Positions 16,257 to 24,719 of a DNA stretch of 37,928 nt are shown one piece after another. Made by a program: the position numbers and the translations under genes. Source of the stretch: Planctomycetaceae bacterium (GTDB taxonomy: Bacteria; Planctomycetota; Planctomycetia; Planctomycetales; Planctomycetaceae). Below the pieces are notes generated by a model that searched no databases, had not been told where the DNA came from, and saw only the letters and a list, made by a program, of their open reading frames with translations. Numbering within the stretch: the first letter of the stretch is position 1; the number at the start of each line of letters is the position of its first letter. The DNA lies in the NCBI GenBank assembly GCA_015485495.1, contig WFTL01000006.1, forward strand, positions 1 to 37,928. The letters run 5' to 3'.

Positions 16257-17147
16257 TCAGGAAGCCTTTTGCAGAGCGGCCAGGACCTGATCGGTCACAA
16301 GCTGCACAAGGCGTTCATCGACATCCGCCGCCGACGGTTCGCATGCGGCCCCGCACGGTTCCTGCAGATAGCCGGGAAATTCGGGAGCTTTCGGGAATGC
16401 CCGCTGAACAGGAATCTGTTCGCGGTATCCCTCACGAAACGCACTGTTGCCGCACAGATCGCAGTTTTCGTTGTGAAACCGCGGATCGTCGAAACCCAGT
16501 CGCTTTTTCAGGTCCAGCAGTTCACGGTTCTTCTGTTCCGACAGATAATCGACATCGCCCATCTGGCGGGCCAGCAGCAGAATGCGGCAGTAGGCATCCA
16601 GAATTTCCGTTTTCCAGTACGCTTCGGTCAGATCTTTGCCGAAGCTCACGGTGCCGTGATTTTTCAGAATGATGGTGTTGGTCGACTGCAGAAACGGCGT
16701 GACGGTTTCAGCGAACTGCTGGTTTCCCGGAGTTTCATAGGGGGCAATGGGAACTTCTCCCATGAACACTTCCACTTCCGGAAGAATGCACTGCGGAATG
16801 GGTTCTCCCACGACGGCGAATGCCGTGGCGTGCGGCGGGTGACAGTGAACCACCGCTTTCACATCCGGACGATGCCGCATGATTTCCAGATGCAGGAGCA
16901 CTTCGCTGGTGCGTTTGCGCTTCCCGGCAATCTGGTTGCCTTCCATATCGACCGCACAGATGTCTTCGGGTTTCATGAACCCTTTGCAGATCATCGTCGG
17001 CGTGCACAGAACTTCGTTGTCGCCTGTGCGGATGCTGATGTTGCCGTCATTGGCGGCGGCAAAGCCCTTGTTGTAGATGCGTCGGCCGATTTCACAGATT
17101 TCTTCTTTCAGAGACCGACTGTGAATTCCGCTGTTCCAGCTTACCAT
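16257..17147 (-). CDS. Class II (FucA-like) sugar-phosphate aldolase with C-terminal BMC targeting peptide
   Basis: 296 aa from the ATG at 17147, which has AGGA upstream; an 18-codon extension in frame looks non-coding. The zinc site is clear: Glu82 (TSEVLLH), His101 and His103 (HCHPPHA), His164 (KNHGT). The spacings 19, 2 and 61 equal those of Glu73, His92, His94 and His155 of E. coli fuculose-1-phosphate aldolase, so this should be an active Zn aldolase splitting a ketose-1-phosphate (fuculose- or rhamnulose-1-P) into DHAP and lactaldehyde. After about residue 220 it has an extension absent from FucA: Cys229-x2-Cys232, a Pro-rich linker, Cys265-x3-Cys269, then a terminal amphipathic helix (DVDERLVQLVTDQVLAALQK) typical of encapsulation peptides. 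It would therefore act inside the compartment. Confidence 0.95.
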   Translation of the reverse strand: MVSWNSGIHSRSLKEEICEIGRRIYNKGFAAANDGNISIRTGDNEVLCTPTMICKGFMKPEDICAVDMEGNQIAGKRKRTSEVLLHLEIMRHRPDVKAVVHCHPPHATAFAVVGEPIPQCILPEVEVFMGEVPIAPYETPGNQQFAETVTPFLQSTNTIILKNHGTVSFGKDLTEAYWKTEILDAYCRILLLARQMGDVDYLSEQKNRELLDLKKRLGFDDPRFHNENCDLCGNSAFREGYREQIPVQRAFPKAPEFPGYLQEPCGAACEPSAADVDERLVQLVTDQVLAALQKAS

Positions 17148-17200
17148 GGGACAAATCCTGTTGTCTGAAGACGCACCGGCACGACACGCGCCGATGCACA

Positions 17201-17479
17201 CTAAAGGTTGATCTGATCGAGAATGGCGGCGTTGTAGCCGTCGACGGGTTTTGTCTGCGGATGGAACGGGGCGGCCGCTTCCGCGCTTTCACTGACAGCC
17301 ACGCGACTGCCGATCCCGGCCCCCAGTTCATCGCAGATGACGACCGGTTCCTCCCGCCCGGATGCCTGGCCGGCCAGACCGTCGCGGGTCAGCGGTACAG
17401 CCACTTTCCACACGAGCGAGTCCAGAGACGGATGGCATCGCGACAGCGTGACCGTGCCGATGATGTCCATGATTCTCAT
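17201..17479 (-). CDS. BMC-P shell vertex protein (EutN/CcmL family), copy 1
   Basis: 92 aa from the ATG at 17479, with AAGGAG five bases upstream; the nine-residue longer form is unlikely. The start MRIMDIIGTVTLSRCHPSL and the core VVICDELGAGIGSRVAVSES match the pentameric BMC-P fold, which caps the twelve vertices of the shell. The usual DxxGAGxGxxV core is present as DELGAGIGSRV. The ATG overlaps the stop of the upstream 219-aa gene by four bases (ATGA), so the two are probably translationally coupled. This copy differs from the other two in the locus by Cys17 and by an unusual C-terminal tail (PVDGYNAAILDQINL) in place of the GIVD ending. Confidence 0.93.
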   Translation of the reverse strand: MRIMDIIGTVTLSRCHPSLDSLVWKVAVPLTRDGLAGQASGREEPVVICDELGAGIGSRVAVSESAEAAAPFHPQTKPVDGYNAAILDQINL

Positions 17480-18135
17480 GACAGCTCCTTCCAGTGCGCC
17501 GGACACTCAGCATCGCGGCCGCCGAACTGCCGCACCAGATGCAGAAGCGACACGAATGTCCAGTTCTGCGGATTCAGGCAGAGAATGTCAGGGGCCATCT
17601 CCGAACACAGTTCCGAAAGGCAGGTGGTGCGGCTGACAACCGCGGCGCGGCGATCGGAACAGCGGTTCAGAAGACAGGCGGTGACAGACGGCTGCCGGCA
17701 GCAGCAGATGGTTCGACACGTCCCGTCCGCGGCTGCCAGCCGGGCCGCGGCGAATGCGTCCTCGGCGGCCACCACCTTCCAGCCGGCCGTGCGTGCCGCT
17801 TCGGCTGCCGTCCCCGCCGTGTCCGTCACAATCATCCGGCCGGAGGCGGGCGGCGCGCCCTGAGAATCGGGAGAATCTGTGCTGCGGATCAGCCGGATGC
17901 CGTGCCGATGGATGTAGTCGCGGCCGGACGGAGTCACCACCGCCGCGGGAAGGATCCGGACGATCCGGCCGGCTGCTTCCCGGCGCTGAAGCAGTTCTTC
18001 GGTAATCACCTGGTCGGAAAGGGACAGAGCATCTGCCGCGGCCGGCGCAGACGAACCGGCCGATGATGCGGGACGATTCAGTTCCCGCATCACGTTCTGC
18101 ACCACAGTGTCGATGAATTCCGGAGTAAACATCAT
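17476..18135 (-). CDS. Unknown BMC-locus protein with N-terminal targeting peptide and Cys-rich C-terminal half
   Basis: 219 aa (218 if the second ATG is used). I do not know its function. Residues 1-20 (MMFTPEFIDTVVQNVMREL) form an amphipathic helix like those that direct cargo into compartments, followed by an Ala/Ser-rich linker. Residues about 40-85 contain ITEELLQRR and VVTPSGRDYIHRHGI, a motif resembling the ITPxARDYxxxxGI segment seen near the N-terminus of several BMC cargo proteins. The last 90 residues hold ten cysteines, including a CCC run near residue 148. The segment from about 110 to 205 vaguely resembles an RpiB-like alpha/beta domain (ILCLNPQNW near the end), a weak reading. 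It shares four-base ATGA overlaps with the BMC-P genes on both sides, so it is made together with vertex proteins. Confidence 0.85.
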   Translation of the reverse strand: MMFTPEFIDTVVQNVMRELNRPASSAGSSAPAAADALSLSDQVITEELLQRREAAGRIVRILPAAVVTPSGRDYIHRHGIRLIRSTDSPDSQGAPPASGRMIVTDTAGTAAEAARTAGWKVVAAEDAFAAARLAAADGTCRTICCCRQPSVTACLLNRCSDRRAAVVSRTTCLSELCSEMAPDILCLNPQNWTFVSLLHLVRQFGGRDAECPAHWKELS

Positions 18136-18395
18136 GATGACCGGTCGAGAATTCCCTGAACGGCGTATCGAACGGGACTGTCCGGTCGTCCCATCTGTTC
18201 TCTCACGGCGCTGCCGTCGCTGGTGAAGAACACGGTGTCTCCCCGTCCGGCGCCGAGATCATCGATCGCCAGAATCGGGCAGCCGTCAGCCGCCCCGTGA
18301 ATGTCCAGCGGCTGCAGACACAATAGACGCCATCCTTCCAGTGCCGGATGGCGGACGGTGGCGTGAGCGTTTCCCAGAACAACAGCAGACTGCAT
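18132..18395 (-). CDS. BMC-P shell vertex protein (EutN/CcmL family), copy 2
   Basis: 87 aa from the ATG at 18395. Classic BMC-P sequence: VVLGNAHATVRHPALEGWRL, then AIDDLGAGRGDTVFFTSDGS, and the ending PVRYAVQGILD. This is the copy closest to the family norm. Its stop overlaps the start of the 219-aa gene by four bases (ATGA), and it follows the aldehyde dehydrogenase gene by 68 bp. It would form pentamers that close the shell vertices. A longer open frame runs upstream through the dehydrogenase gene, but only this last part is coding. Confidence 0.94.
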   Translation of the reverse strand: MQSAVVLGNAHATVRHPALEGWRLLCLQPLDIHGAADGCPILAIDDLGAGRGDTVFFTSDGSAVREQMGRPDSPVRYAVQGILDRSS

Positions 18396-18463
18396 GTGAA
18401 ACCTGTGTGGAATTCGAAAAAGGACCGCCGCAGCGACCGGTTGTCTGTTCGGCCGGCCGGAAT

Positions 18464-19897
18464 TCAGATGATCCGCAGGCCGTCCGCCATGGCACAGCGC
18501 CGCTGGCGGGTGAATGTGAGCGGACTGGTGACGCCTTCTCCGGTCGGAGTCGCGATACTGAAGGACGGATAGCCTTCTCCGCCGATTCCCAGTCCCGCCG
18601 TGCAGGGACCGTTTTTCACATAAAGTGTGGTGTTCATGATGCGGCCCATGCGGGTGATGTTCCGGACGCTGTTGGAATGGATGATGGCCGTGTGACCGAA
18701 TCCGTGTTCGTACTTCTGTGCCATGGCGATGGCGGCGTCCACATCCGGCACACGGACGAACGGGACGAACGGCATCATCTGTTCTTCCGACACGAACGGG
18801 CTGTGTTCGTCGGTTTCTCCGAACAGAATCTGAACGTTCTGCGGAATCGACAGGCCGATGCGATCCGCCAGCCACGCCGCGTCCTGACCGATGAAATCGC
18901 GGTTCAGGACCGGATGCCCGTTCGGTTTCTGCGGCGGCGAAAAGGCCTGCGATGTCAGTTGAGCGATCTGGCCGGCGTTCAGCCGGTATCCGCCGTGCCG
19001 TGAAACGGATGTCATCAGCGAATCGAAGATCGAGGACACCGCGAACACTTCCTTTTCCGCGATGCACAGCAGGTTGTTGTCGAACGCAGCACCGGTCACG
19101 ATGGAACGGGCCGCGTTGTCGATGTCGGCCGTTTCATCGACGACGACGGGCGGATTGCCGGGGCCGGCCACGATGGCCCGTTTGGGGCTTTTCAGAGCCG
19201 CACGGGCCACAGCCGGTCCGCCGGTGACCACTGCCACCCGCACTCCGCGGTGATCGAAAATCGCCTGAGCCGATTCGATGGTCGGGGTGCCGATGATCGT
19301 CACGAGATTCTTCAGTCCGGTGGCCTCGAAAATCGCTTTGTTGAATCGGCGGACTCCTTCGGCTGCGATACCGGCTCCCGACGGATGAGGATTGACGACG
19401 ATCGTGTTGCCGGCCGCCACCATGTTGACGAAATTGCCCGCCAGCGTCGGCAGAGAATGCGTCACCGGGGTGATGGCACCGATCACTCCGAACGGAGCGT
19501 ATTCCGTGACCGTCAGCCCGTGGTCTCCACTGACCGCGTCGGACCGCAGGAATTCCGTGCCCGGAATGCTGCGCACCAGACGCAGTTTGGCGATCTTGTG
19601 GTCCAGACGGCCAATGCCCGTTTCTTCCAGTTCCAGCCGTCCGAGTTCTTCCGCCTGTTCGTCACAGATCCGCTTCACGATGTCCACGGCCGTTGCCCGC
19701 AGGGAGACGGGAGATTCGCTGAGCTGCTCGAAGGCGGTCTGAGCAGCATCCACGGCCGCGTCGACGTCATCGAACACGCCCCAGTCGCCACGATCGGCAG
19801 CAGTCGGAACAGTCGGTATCACCGGGGAGCGGCGCTGTCCGAGCTGACTGAGGACCTCTTCGACAACCTGTCGGATTTCCTGTTCTGTGGCCTGCAT
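18464..19897 (-). CDS. CoA-acylating aldehyde dehydrogenase (PduP/EutE-like)
   Basis: 477 aa, ATG with AAGGGA upstream. It oxidises an aldehyde (by context lactaldehyde) to the acyl-CoA with NAD. Residues 1-20 ([20 protein letters not shown]) are an amphipathic targeting helix, followed by a Pro-rich linker. The ALDH fold covers about 40-477, with nucleophile Cys278 in [13 protein letters not shown]; PduP and EutE usually have Pro where Leu277 stands. [23 protein letters not shown] and [11 protein letters not shown] match the cofactor-binding region of CoA-acylating members. The catalytic Glu of hydrolytic ALDHs is not seen in this context, fitting CoA rather than water as acceptor. It is core cargo and the source of NADH that must be recycled within the compartment. 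Confidence 0.96.
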   Translation of the reverse strand: MQATEQEIRQVVEEVLSQLGQRRSPVIPTVPTAADRGDWGVFDDVDAAVDAAQTAFEQLSESPVSLRATAVDIVKRICDEQAEELGRLELEETGIGRLDHKIAKLRLVRSIPGTEFLRSDAVSGDHGLTVTEYAPFGVIGAITPVTHSLPTLAGNFVNMVAAGNTIVVNPHPSGAGIAAEGVRRFNKAIFEATGLKNLVTIIGTPTIESAQAIFDHRGVRVAVVTGGPAVARAALKSPKRAIVAGPGNPPVVVDETADIDNAARSIVTGAAFDNNLLCIAEKEVFAVSSIFDSLMTSVSRHGGYRLNAGQIAQLTSQAFSPPQKPNGHPVLNRDFIGQDAAWLADRIGLSIPQNVQILFGETDEHSPFVSEEQMMPFVPFVRVPDVDAAIAMAQKYEHGFGHTAIIHSNSVRNITRMGRIMNTTLYVKNGPCTAGLGIGGEGYPSFSIATPTGEGVTSPLTFTRQRRCAMADGLRII

Positions 19898-19967
19898 GAT
19901 GAATCCCTTTTCGGTGTGAAGTGCGGTTTCCGGGTGAAGACGGAAGGCTGCGGAAACGGGCGGCCCG

Positions 19968-20513
19968 CTACCGGAATTTCATTTCGAGCTGTTCTCGGGT
20001 CTGACGCATCCAGTCGCTGATTCGGCCTGTTGTGGGGAATTTCAGCAGCAGCAGCCCCGCCAGAACGACGCCCGCTGCCAGATTCGTTTTCGCGGGGGCC
20101 ACGAAACACAGGACCAGATTCAGCATGGCACCGCCTTCCAGCAGCGCACACCCGGTGAGATGACCGGCCTGATAGACGGGAAAAAGCTGCGTGAACCAGC
20201 CCGATTCCGGAATGTCCTGGAAGTCTTCGGCACGCAGCTGTTCGAGCTGATATCGGCGAATCAGTCCGGGAACAAACAGGTGCGAAAACCAGACGAACAC
20301 GACGACCGCCATTCCGATGCCGGACAGCAGTCCGGCATCGCCCGGGATGTCTCCTTCCTGCAGAAACAGTACGGCGGCATACATGACCAGAACCCCCACG
20401 GCCATGCCGACGGTCAGCATCTGAAGCCGCAGCACATCCGCCCGCTGCTCCGGCGGCAGGCGGATTGCTTCACTGTCGGAAAAGCGGCTGTCGAATGACG
20501 GTTCCGATGTCAT
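19968..20513 (-). CDS. Four-helix membrane protein embedded in the BMC locus
   Basis: 181 aa from an ATG with GGAGG nine bases upstream. Family not recognised. Hydrophobic segments at about residues 30-51, 60-85, 114-138 and 143-160 predict four transmembrane helices; both ends are hydrophilic and probably cytosolic. A loop between helices two and three ([20 protein letters not shown]) is charged and well suited to a protein contact. Its ATG overlaps the stop of the upstream BMC-P gene by four bases (ATGA), so it is coupled to a shell gene rather than a stray insertion. No transporter signature is visible. It could hold the compartment at the membrane, help sugar or product transport, or be unrelated to the shell; sequence alone does not decide. 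Confidence 0.85.
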   Translation of the reverse strand: MTSEPSFDSRFSDSEAIRLPPEQRADVLRLQMLTVGMAVGVLVMYAAVLFLQEGDIPGDAGLLSGIGMAVVVFVWFSHLFVPGLIRRYQLEQLRAEDFQDIPESGWFTQLFPVYQAGHLTGCALLEGGAMLNLVLCFVAPAKTNLAAGVVLAGLLLLKFPTTGRISDWMRQTREQLEMKFR

Positions 20514-20827
20514 GCCACCTGGCCTCCGGAAAAGATGGTTCGGTCATGCACGGTGACCGTGTCGATGATGCCCACAATGGCCGCATCCACCGGAAGTGTT
20601 TTCGTGTCGGCTGTGAAGCGGGCGCTGCTTCCCTGCACGCACAGGACGACTTCCCCTTCGCCCGCTCCCACCGTGTCCACAACCACGAAGGAACGGCCCG
20701 TGGGCTGCAGATCGCTCTGGTCTTCTTCGTTCACGCGCAGCGGTTCCACAATGAGCAGTTTTCGGCCCGTCAGTTCGCGGACTTTCTGAGTGGAAACCAC
20801 ACTGCCGGTAATTCGTCCCAGAAACAT
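20510..20827 (-). CDS. BMC-P shell vertex protein (EutN/CcmL family), copy 3
   Basis: 105 aa. MFLGRITGSVVSTQKVRELTG, KLLIVEPL and FVVVDTVGAGEGEVVLCVQGSSAR are close to the canonical CcmL/EutN sequence, and the ending IVGIIDTVTV matches the usual last strand. It has a longer C-terminal tail ([11 protein letters not shown]) than copy 2. AGGCAGG lies just upstream of the ATG. The stop overlaps the start of the membrane-protein gene, and the acetate-kinase gene ends 46 bp upstream. Three different BMC-P genes with two BMC-H genes and no BMC-T gene is the shell set described for PVM compartments. Confidence 0.95.
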   Translation of the reverse strand: MFLGRITGSVVSTQKVRELTGRKLLIVEPLRVNEEDQSDLQPTGRSFVVVDTVGAGEGEVVLCVQGSSARFTADTKTLPVDAAIVGIIDTVTVHDRTIFSGGQVA

Positions 20828-20873
20828 GTTGCCTGCCTGTCACTGTCGGTCTGGCGATGCGGGCGGCGGCCCG

Positions 20874-22073
20874 TCATCCTCCCTGTGATGTCAGAAGGTC
20901 GGCCGTCTGACGGGCCACCACGAGTTCTTCGTTCGCAGGAATCACCCACACTTCCGTCTGGCTGGTGTCCGTGCTGATCCGCTGTTCCTGTCCGGGCCGC
21001 ACGGCCGCGTTCCTCTGCGGGCACAGATCCGGTCCCAGCCACTGCAGGTCACGGCACACCTGACTGCGGACCCGCACGCTGTGTTCCCCGATTCCTCCCG
21101 TGAACACGAGCACATCCAGGCCGCCCAGCAGGACCAGATAGGAGCCGATGAAGGAACGTACAGACGCCTCGAACAGTCTCAGCGCCAGTTCCGCTCGTTC
21201 GTGACCTTCGGCGGCCGCCTGTTCCAGATCGCGGCAGTCGCCGCTCAGTCCGCTGATTCCCAGCAGGCCGCCGCGGACCGACATCTCCTGCAGGACCTCT
21301 TCGAACGACAGGCCGGTGGACTGCATGACCAGAGGAATGGCATAGGCATCGAAATCGCCGACGCGGTTTGCATTGGGCAGCCCTCCCTGGGGACTCATGC
21401 CCATCGATGTGGCCACGCTTTTCCCGTCCCGAATCGCACACACCGATGCACTGCCGCCCAGGTGACAACTGATCACCCGCAGGTCATCCCGGCCGCACAG
21501 GTCGGCCGTGCGGCCGGCCACCCAGCGATGACTGGCTCCGTGATAACCCCAGCGCCGAATTTCCCCGTCCGTGTACCATTCCCAGGGAACCGCGTAGGCC
21601 CGGTGTTCGAAAGGAATCGTTTCGTGAAATGCGGTTTCCAGGGCCGCCACCAGAGGAACTTCGGGGAACGCTTCCTGAAGCTGACGCATGGCGCGGACAT
21701 ACGGAGGATTGTGAGCCGGAGCGATCACGGACAGCCGCTCCATGGCATCCAGAAGTTCTTCATCCACCAGACGGACACCGCTGAGCCGGCCGGCGAACAC
21801 GGCTTTGAAACCGATTCCGCCGACGTCCGCCGCCGAATCCAGACACCCGCGGTCCGGACAGGTCAGCCGGTCCAGACAGATCTGCACGGCCGCCGCATGA
21901 TCCGCAACGTGCCGACGGCATTCCTCCGAGTGGGAGCCGATGACCGTCCGACAGAGGCTTTCCGCGCCCCCGATCCGGTCGATGGCTCCGCGCGCCAGTT
22001 CCGTTTCGTCCGACACATCGAACAGCCGGTACTTGAAACTCGTGGAACCCAGGTTGGCAACCAGAATCTTCAT
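20874..22073 (-). CDS. ackA: Divergent acetate-kinase homologue of the BMC
   Basis: 399 aa, full family length, ASKHA fold. Expected role: acyl-phosphate (by context lactyl-phosphate) plus ADP to acid plus ATP. Recognisable landmarks: [29 protein letters not shown] with His178, Arg237 in [15 protein letters not shown] and PANEELVVA. Several signature positions are changed compared with the well-studied Methanosarcina enzyme: RVVHGG reads KAVFAG (Arg91 to Lys90), FDTAFH reads LETAFH (Asp148 to Glu146), HLGNGAS reads HLGGSAS, GTRxGD reads ANRVGD, and GIGEN reads GIGEH. Several of these positions line the phosphate and substrate site, so altered substrate or rate is likely. The start has AGGAG about a turn upstream. 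No targeting helix was seen, so it may act outside the shell. Confidence 0.93.
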   Translation of the reverse strand: MKILVANLGSTSFKYRLFDVSDETELARGAIDRIGGAESLCRTVIGSHSEECRRHVADHAAAVQICLDRLTCPDRGCLDSAADVGGIGFKAVFAGRLSGVRLVDEELLDAMERLSVIAPAHNPPYVRAMRQLQEAFPEVPLVAALETAFHETIPFEHRAYAVPWEWYTDGEIRRWGYHGASHRWVAGRTADLCGRDDLRVISCHLGGSASVCAIRDGKSVATSMGMSPQGGLPNANRVGDFDAYAIPLVMQSTGLSFEEVLQEMSVRGGLLGISGLSGDCRDLEQAAAEGHERAELALRLFEASVRSFIGSYLVLLGGLDVLVFTGGIGEHSVRVRSQVCRDLQWLGPDLCPQRNAAVRPGQEQRISTDTSQTEVWVIPANEELVVARQTADLLTSQGG

Positions 22074-22148
22074 TCCGTCAGGCGTCTCCTGTCCGCTGCC
22101 GGTCCGCTCCGCCGTCTGAACCGGCGGTGGAGCGAACGGAATCGTCCG

Positions 22149-22415
22149 TCACACGAACTGGTCGAGCACGGTGGCTTCCGGGCGGGGGATCAGATGAGCG
22201 CTGATCAGTTCGCCGGAACGGGATGCGGCCGCAGCGCCCGCATCGACGGCCGCACGGACCGACCCCACGTCGCCGCGGATGATCGTGGTGACGAATCCTC
22301 CGCCGATCTGGACCTGCCGCACCAGGCTCACATTGGCGGCCTTGAGCATGGCGTCGGATGCTTCGATCTGGCACACCAGACCGCGCGTTTCAATCATTCC
22401 GATGGCTTCTGACAT
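22149..22415 (-). CDS. BMC-H shell protein, copy 1
   Basis: 88 aa, single BMC domain that forms hexameric shell tiles. [26 protein letters not shown] is the standard first half; [19 protein letters not shown] the standard second half; [10 protein letters not shown] the closing strand. The pore loop reads GGGF (about residues 38-41) where many BMC-H proteins have GSG, so the central pore should be wide and uncharged apart from backbone. There is a weak ribosome binding site. It lies 99 bp after the second BMC-H gene and 75 bp before the kinase. Confidence 0.97.
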   Translation of the reverse strand: MSEAIGMIETRGLVCQIEASDAMLKAANVSLVRQVQIGGGFVTTIIRGDVGSVRAAVDAGAAAASRSGELISAHLIPRPEATVLDQFV

Positions 22416-22514
22416 CTGTCTGCTTTCTGTTGTCTCGGTTCTGTCGGTCGGTCGTTTTCAGGAAAGGAGCCGGCAGGATCGTTTCGTCCCGCGGATCGGT
22501 ATGTTCCCGTCATG

Positions 22515-22814
22515 TCATTTGGAAGATCGTGTGGTGCGCTTCGGCAGGACTCCGCTGAGTTCTTCGTGGGGGCGGGGAATCACATCGACGCTGATGACTT
22601 CCCCCAGCCGGGATGCGGCCTGAGCGCCGGCGTCCACGGCCGCCTTGACGGCCGCCACATCCCCCACCACGAAGGCGGTCACCAGGCCGCTGCCGACCTT
22701 GTCCCATCCGATCATTTCCACGTTGGCTGCCTTGAGCATCGAGTCCACGGCTTCCACCAGACAGACGAAACCTTTGGTTTCGATCATTCCCAGTGCTTCC
22801 ATCGCTTTGGCCAT
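22515..22814 (-). CDS. BMC-H shell protein, copy 2
   Basis: 99 aa from the ATG at 22814, which has GGGAG nine bases upstream; six extra upstream codons are unlikely. Standard BMC-H sequence: [28 protein letters not shown], pore loop [34 protein letters not shown]. After the domain comes a short basic tail (PKRTTRSSK) that could reach the shell surface. It differs from copy 1 in the pore loop and the tail, so the two tiles probably pass different solutes or make different contacts. It is transcribed just before copy 1. Confidence 0.97.
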   Translation of the reverse strand: MAKAMEALGMIETKGFVCLVEAVDSMLKAANVEMIGWDKVGSGLVTAFVVGDVAAVKAAVDAGAQAASRLGEVISVDVIPRPHEELSGVLPKRTTRSSK

Positions 22815-22926
22815 TTCTGTTGTCTCCCGCATCCGTCACCGGTGTCCTGCCGGTGCATCAGCGATTTCGTAAGGCGACGTTCCCTTGTCGCCGGAGCTGT
22901 TTCGTGTCAGGGATTCTGAAAAACGT

Positions 22927-23700
22927 TCATGAATGACAGGCACAGGGCACCGCTTTGAACAGTTCCACCTTCGTGGCCTGCTCGATGTTGATCGCATTGC
23001 CTTCGTCCGTATCCAGGTGCACCTCCAGACGAATGTTGTCTCCTGATCGGACCACCAGGTCTTCCAGAACCGTCGTGCAGCCGGGAGATTCCACACGCAG
23101 ATGCATCGTGTGGCCATCGGCCACGCCGTAGTGCGCCAGATCGTCCGGACCCATGTGGACGTGACGCATGGCACGAATCACGCCCTGCTGCAGTTCCACG
23201 ACGCCGTGCGGGCCGACCAGAACGCAGCCGGGCGTCCCCTGAATGTCGCCGCTGATGCGGACCGGCAGGTCGATCCCCAGAGAAATCCCGTCGGTAAAGG
23301 CCAGCTCGACCTGCGATTCCTTCCGGCAGGGGCCCAGGACCCGGACATTGGGAATCATCCGCCGCCGAGGACCGACCACGGCCACCGTTTCCCGGGCCGC
23401 GTAGTATCCGTCCTGGTAGAGATCCTTTTCCGGCGTCAGAGTGCGGCCGGGACCAAACAAAGTTTCCACGTCGTCGGCCGTCAGATGAACATGACGGGCC
23501 GAAATGTTGACGACGAGCGGATTGCGGGACGGCGCGGCGACAGCGGCCGCCGCAGGATCCGGAAACGAACCGACCTGCTCGTTTCGCAGCACCGGGATGT
23601 CGGCGGACGGACGGCCGCTCTGCACGGCAGACTGACGCCTCAGCACGTCCCGCACGACACGTTCAATGTCAGATCGACGAATTTCAGCAGTGGATACCAC
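22927..23700 (-). CDS. pduL: PduL-type phosphotransacylase
   Basis: 257 aa from a GTG with AGGGA six bases upstream. It converts acyl-CoA to acyl-phosphate, freeing CoA inside the compartment. Residues 1-23 ([17 protein letters not shown]) are an amphipathic targeting helix followed by a long Ala/Pro linker to about residue 58. Two beta-barrel PduL repeats follow. Metal-site histidines: His70 and His72 (SARHVHL), His180 and His182 ([10 protein letters not shown]), and His228 ([12 protein letters not shown]). The sequence is unrelated to Pta phosphotransacetylases, as expected. With the aldehyde dehydrogenase and kinase it gives the acyl-CoA to ATP step of the pathway. The gene lies directly after the regulator with an 83-bp gap. 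Confidence 0.96.
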   Translation of the reverse strand: MVSTAEIRRSDIERVVRDVLRRQSAVQSGRPSADIPVLRNEQVGSFPDPAAAAVAAPSRNPLVVNISARHVHLTADDVETLFGPGRTLTPEKDLYQDGYYAARETVAVVGPRRRMIPNVRVLGPCRKESQVELAFTDGISLGIDLPVRISGDIQGTPGCVLVGPHGVVELQQGVIRAMRHVHMGPDDLAHYGVADGHTMHLRVESPGCTTVLEDLVVRSGDNIRLEVHLDTDEGNAINIEQATKVELFKAVPCACHS

Positions 23701-23783
23701 GGACTGTCCCTGAATCGTTCTGTGGACACGTCCGTGTGACCGGTGAAGCTGCCATCCCGACAGCCATTCCGCCGCCGCTGCAG

Positions 23784-24590
23784 TCAGCTCCGTGCGGAAC
23801 CGACTTCATCGACGTGACTGATACTGTTGTCGTCCTTTCCCCCCGCCCGTCGGACAACAATCCCGCGCCGGCTGAGCGCATCCTGCCATTCCTGACCAAG
23901 CCGGTCGTCCGATACCACCTGATCGACCTCTTCAAGCGGACACAGATGCGACAGGGCCCGCTGGCCGAACTTGGAATGGTCGGCAACCAGAGTCACACAC
24001 TCGGCCGAACGCATCATCTGACGTTCCGTATCGACCAGCAGAGCGTTGCTGTTGAACAGGCCTTCTTCCGTAATGCCGCCGGCACTCATCACCAGCCGCG
24101 AAACATAGATTTTCCGCAAAGCCTCTACAGCCTGATCCCCCAGCGCCACCCCGGTTTTCGGATACACATAGCCGCCGATGAAAATCAGTTCGATCAGAGA
24201 CTGATTCATCAGCAGACCGGCAATCGGCAGCGAATTCGTCACCACCTGCAGACGTCGGTGCGTCAGATGACGCGCCACCTCCAGCGTCGTCGTCCCGCCA
24301 TCCAGCAGAACCGTTTCCCCATCGGCAATCAGAGACGCCGTCAGCCGGGCGATTGCCTGCTTTTCCGCCGATGCCTGAGTGCGGCGAACGGACAGGTCCG
24401 TCAGCGACTCCCCGGCATAGGCCGCACCACCCCGCGTCCGCTGTATGTGCCCCTGGCCGTGCAGTTGCTCCAGATCCCGCCGGACCGTCGATTCGCTGGC
24501 GCCGACCGCCGCTGCAAGCTGCTGGAGTGGGGCGAACCCATTCCGCTCAACAATCTCCAGAATTTTTCTGCGTCGCTGTTCCGCAAGCAT
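23784..24590 (-). CDS. DeoR-family transcriptional regulator of the BMC locus
   Basis: 268 aa, ATG with GGAGAAGG upstream. N-terminal winged helix-turn-helix (about residues 1-57): [39 protein letters not shown] is the DeoR signature. The C-terminal effector domain has the phosphosugar-sensing marks [34 protein letters not shown] and VADHSKFG. Proteins of this class are usually repressors released by a sugar phosphate, here plausibly a fucose/rhamnose pathway intermediate. It is the first gene on the minus strand of the locus, and 130-160 bp upstream of its start there are three tandem 10-bp repeats that could be its operator. Confidence 0.95.
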   Translation of the reverse strand: MLAEQRRRKILEIVERNGFAPLQQLAAAVGASESTVRRDLEQLHGQGHIQRTRGGAAYAGESLTDLSVRRTQASAEKQAIARLTASLIADGETVLLDGGTTTLEVARHLTHRRLQVVTNSLPIAGLLMNQSLIELIFIGGYVYPKTGVALGDQAVEALRKIYVSRLVMSAGGITEEGLFNSNALLVDTERQMMRSAECVTLVADHSKFGQRALSHLCPLEEVDQVVSDDRLGQEWQDALSRRGIVVRRAGGKDDNSISHVDEVGSARS

Positions 24591-24669
24591 CGATGACAGC
24601 CTTCTCCCGACTCAGGACGCCGCCATAACCGGACACCCCCAACGCGCCGCCCTGTGAACGATTGGATTC

Positions 24670-24698
24670 CAATTACCACCATATTTGTTCTGTGTCAA
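24670..24698 (-). promoter_or_regulatory. Candidate promoter of the BMC locus
   Basis: On the minus strand TTGACA (24698-24693) is followed after 17 bp by TAATTG (24675-24670), about 80 bp before the DeoR start. The -35 is a perfect match to the general bacterial consensus, the -10 is poor. The region is far more AT-rich than its surroundings, which supports a promoter. Confidence 0.4.
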
Positions 24699-24719
24699 TC
24701 AATTTCATTCATAAGATAC

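Noticed and set aside
18132-19067. 311-aa frame overlapping the aldehyde dehydrogenase
   Set aside because: Only its last 87 codons (the BMC-P) match a protein family; the upstream part is the wrong frame of the dehydrogenase gene.
15223-24590. Possible B12-dependent diol dehydratase or glycyl-radical enzyme in the BMC locus
   Set aside because: No such gene is present; the signature enzyme is the class II aldolase, so this is not a Pdu, Eut or GRM locus.
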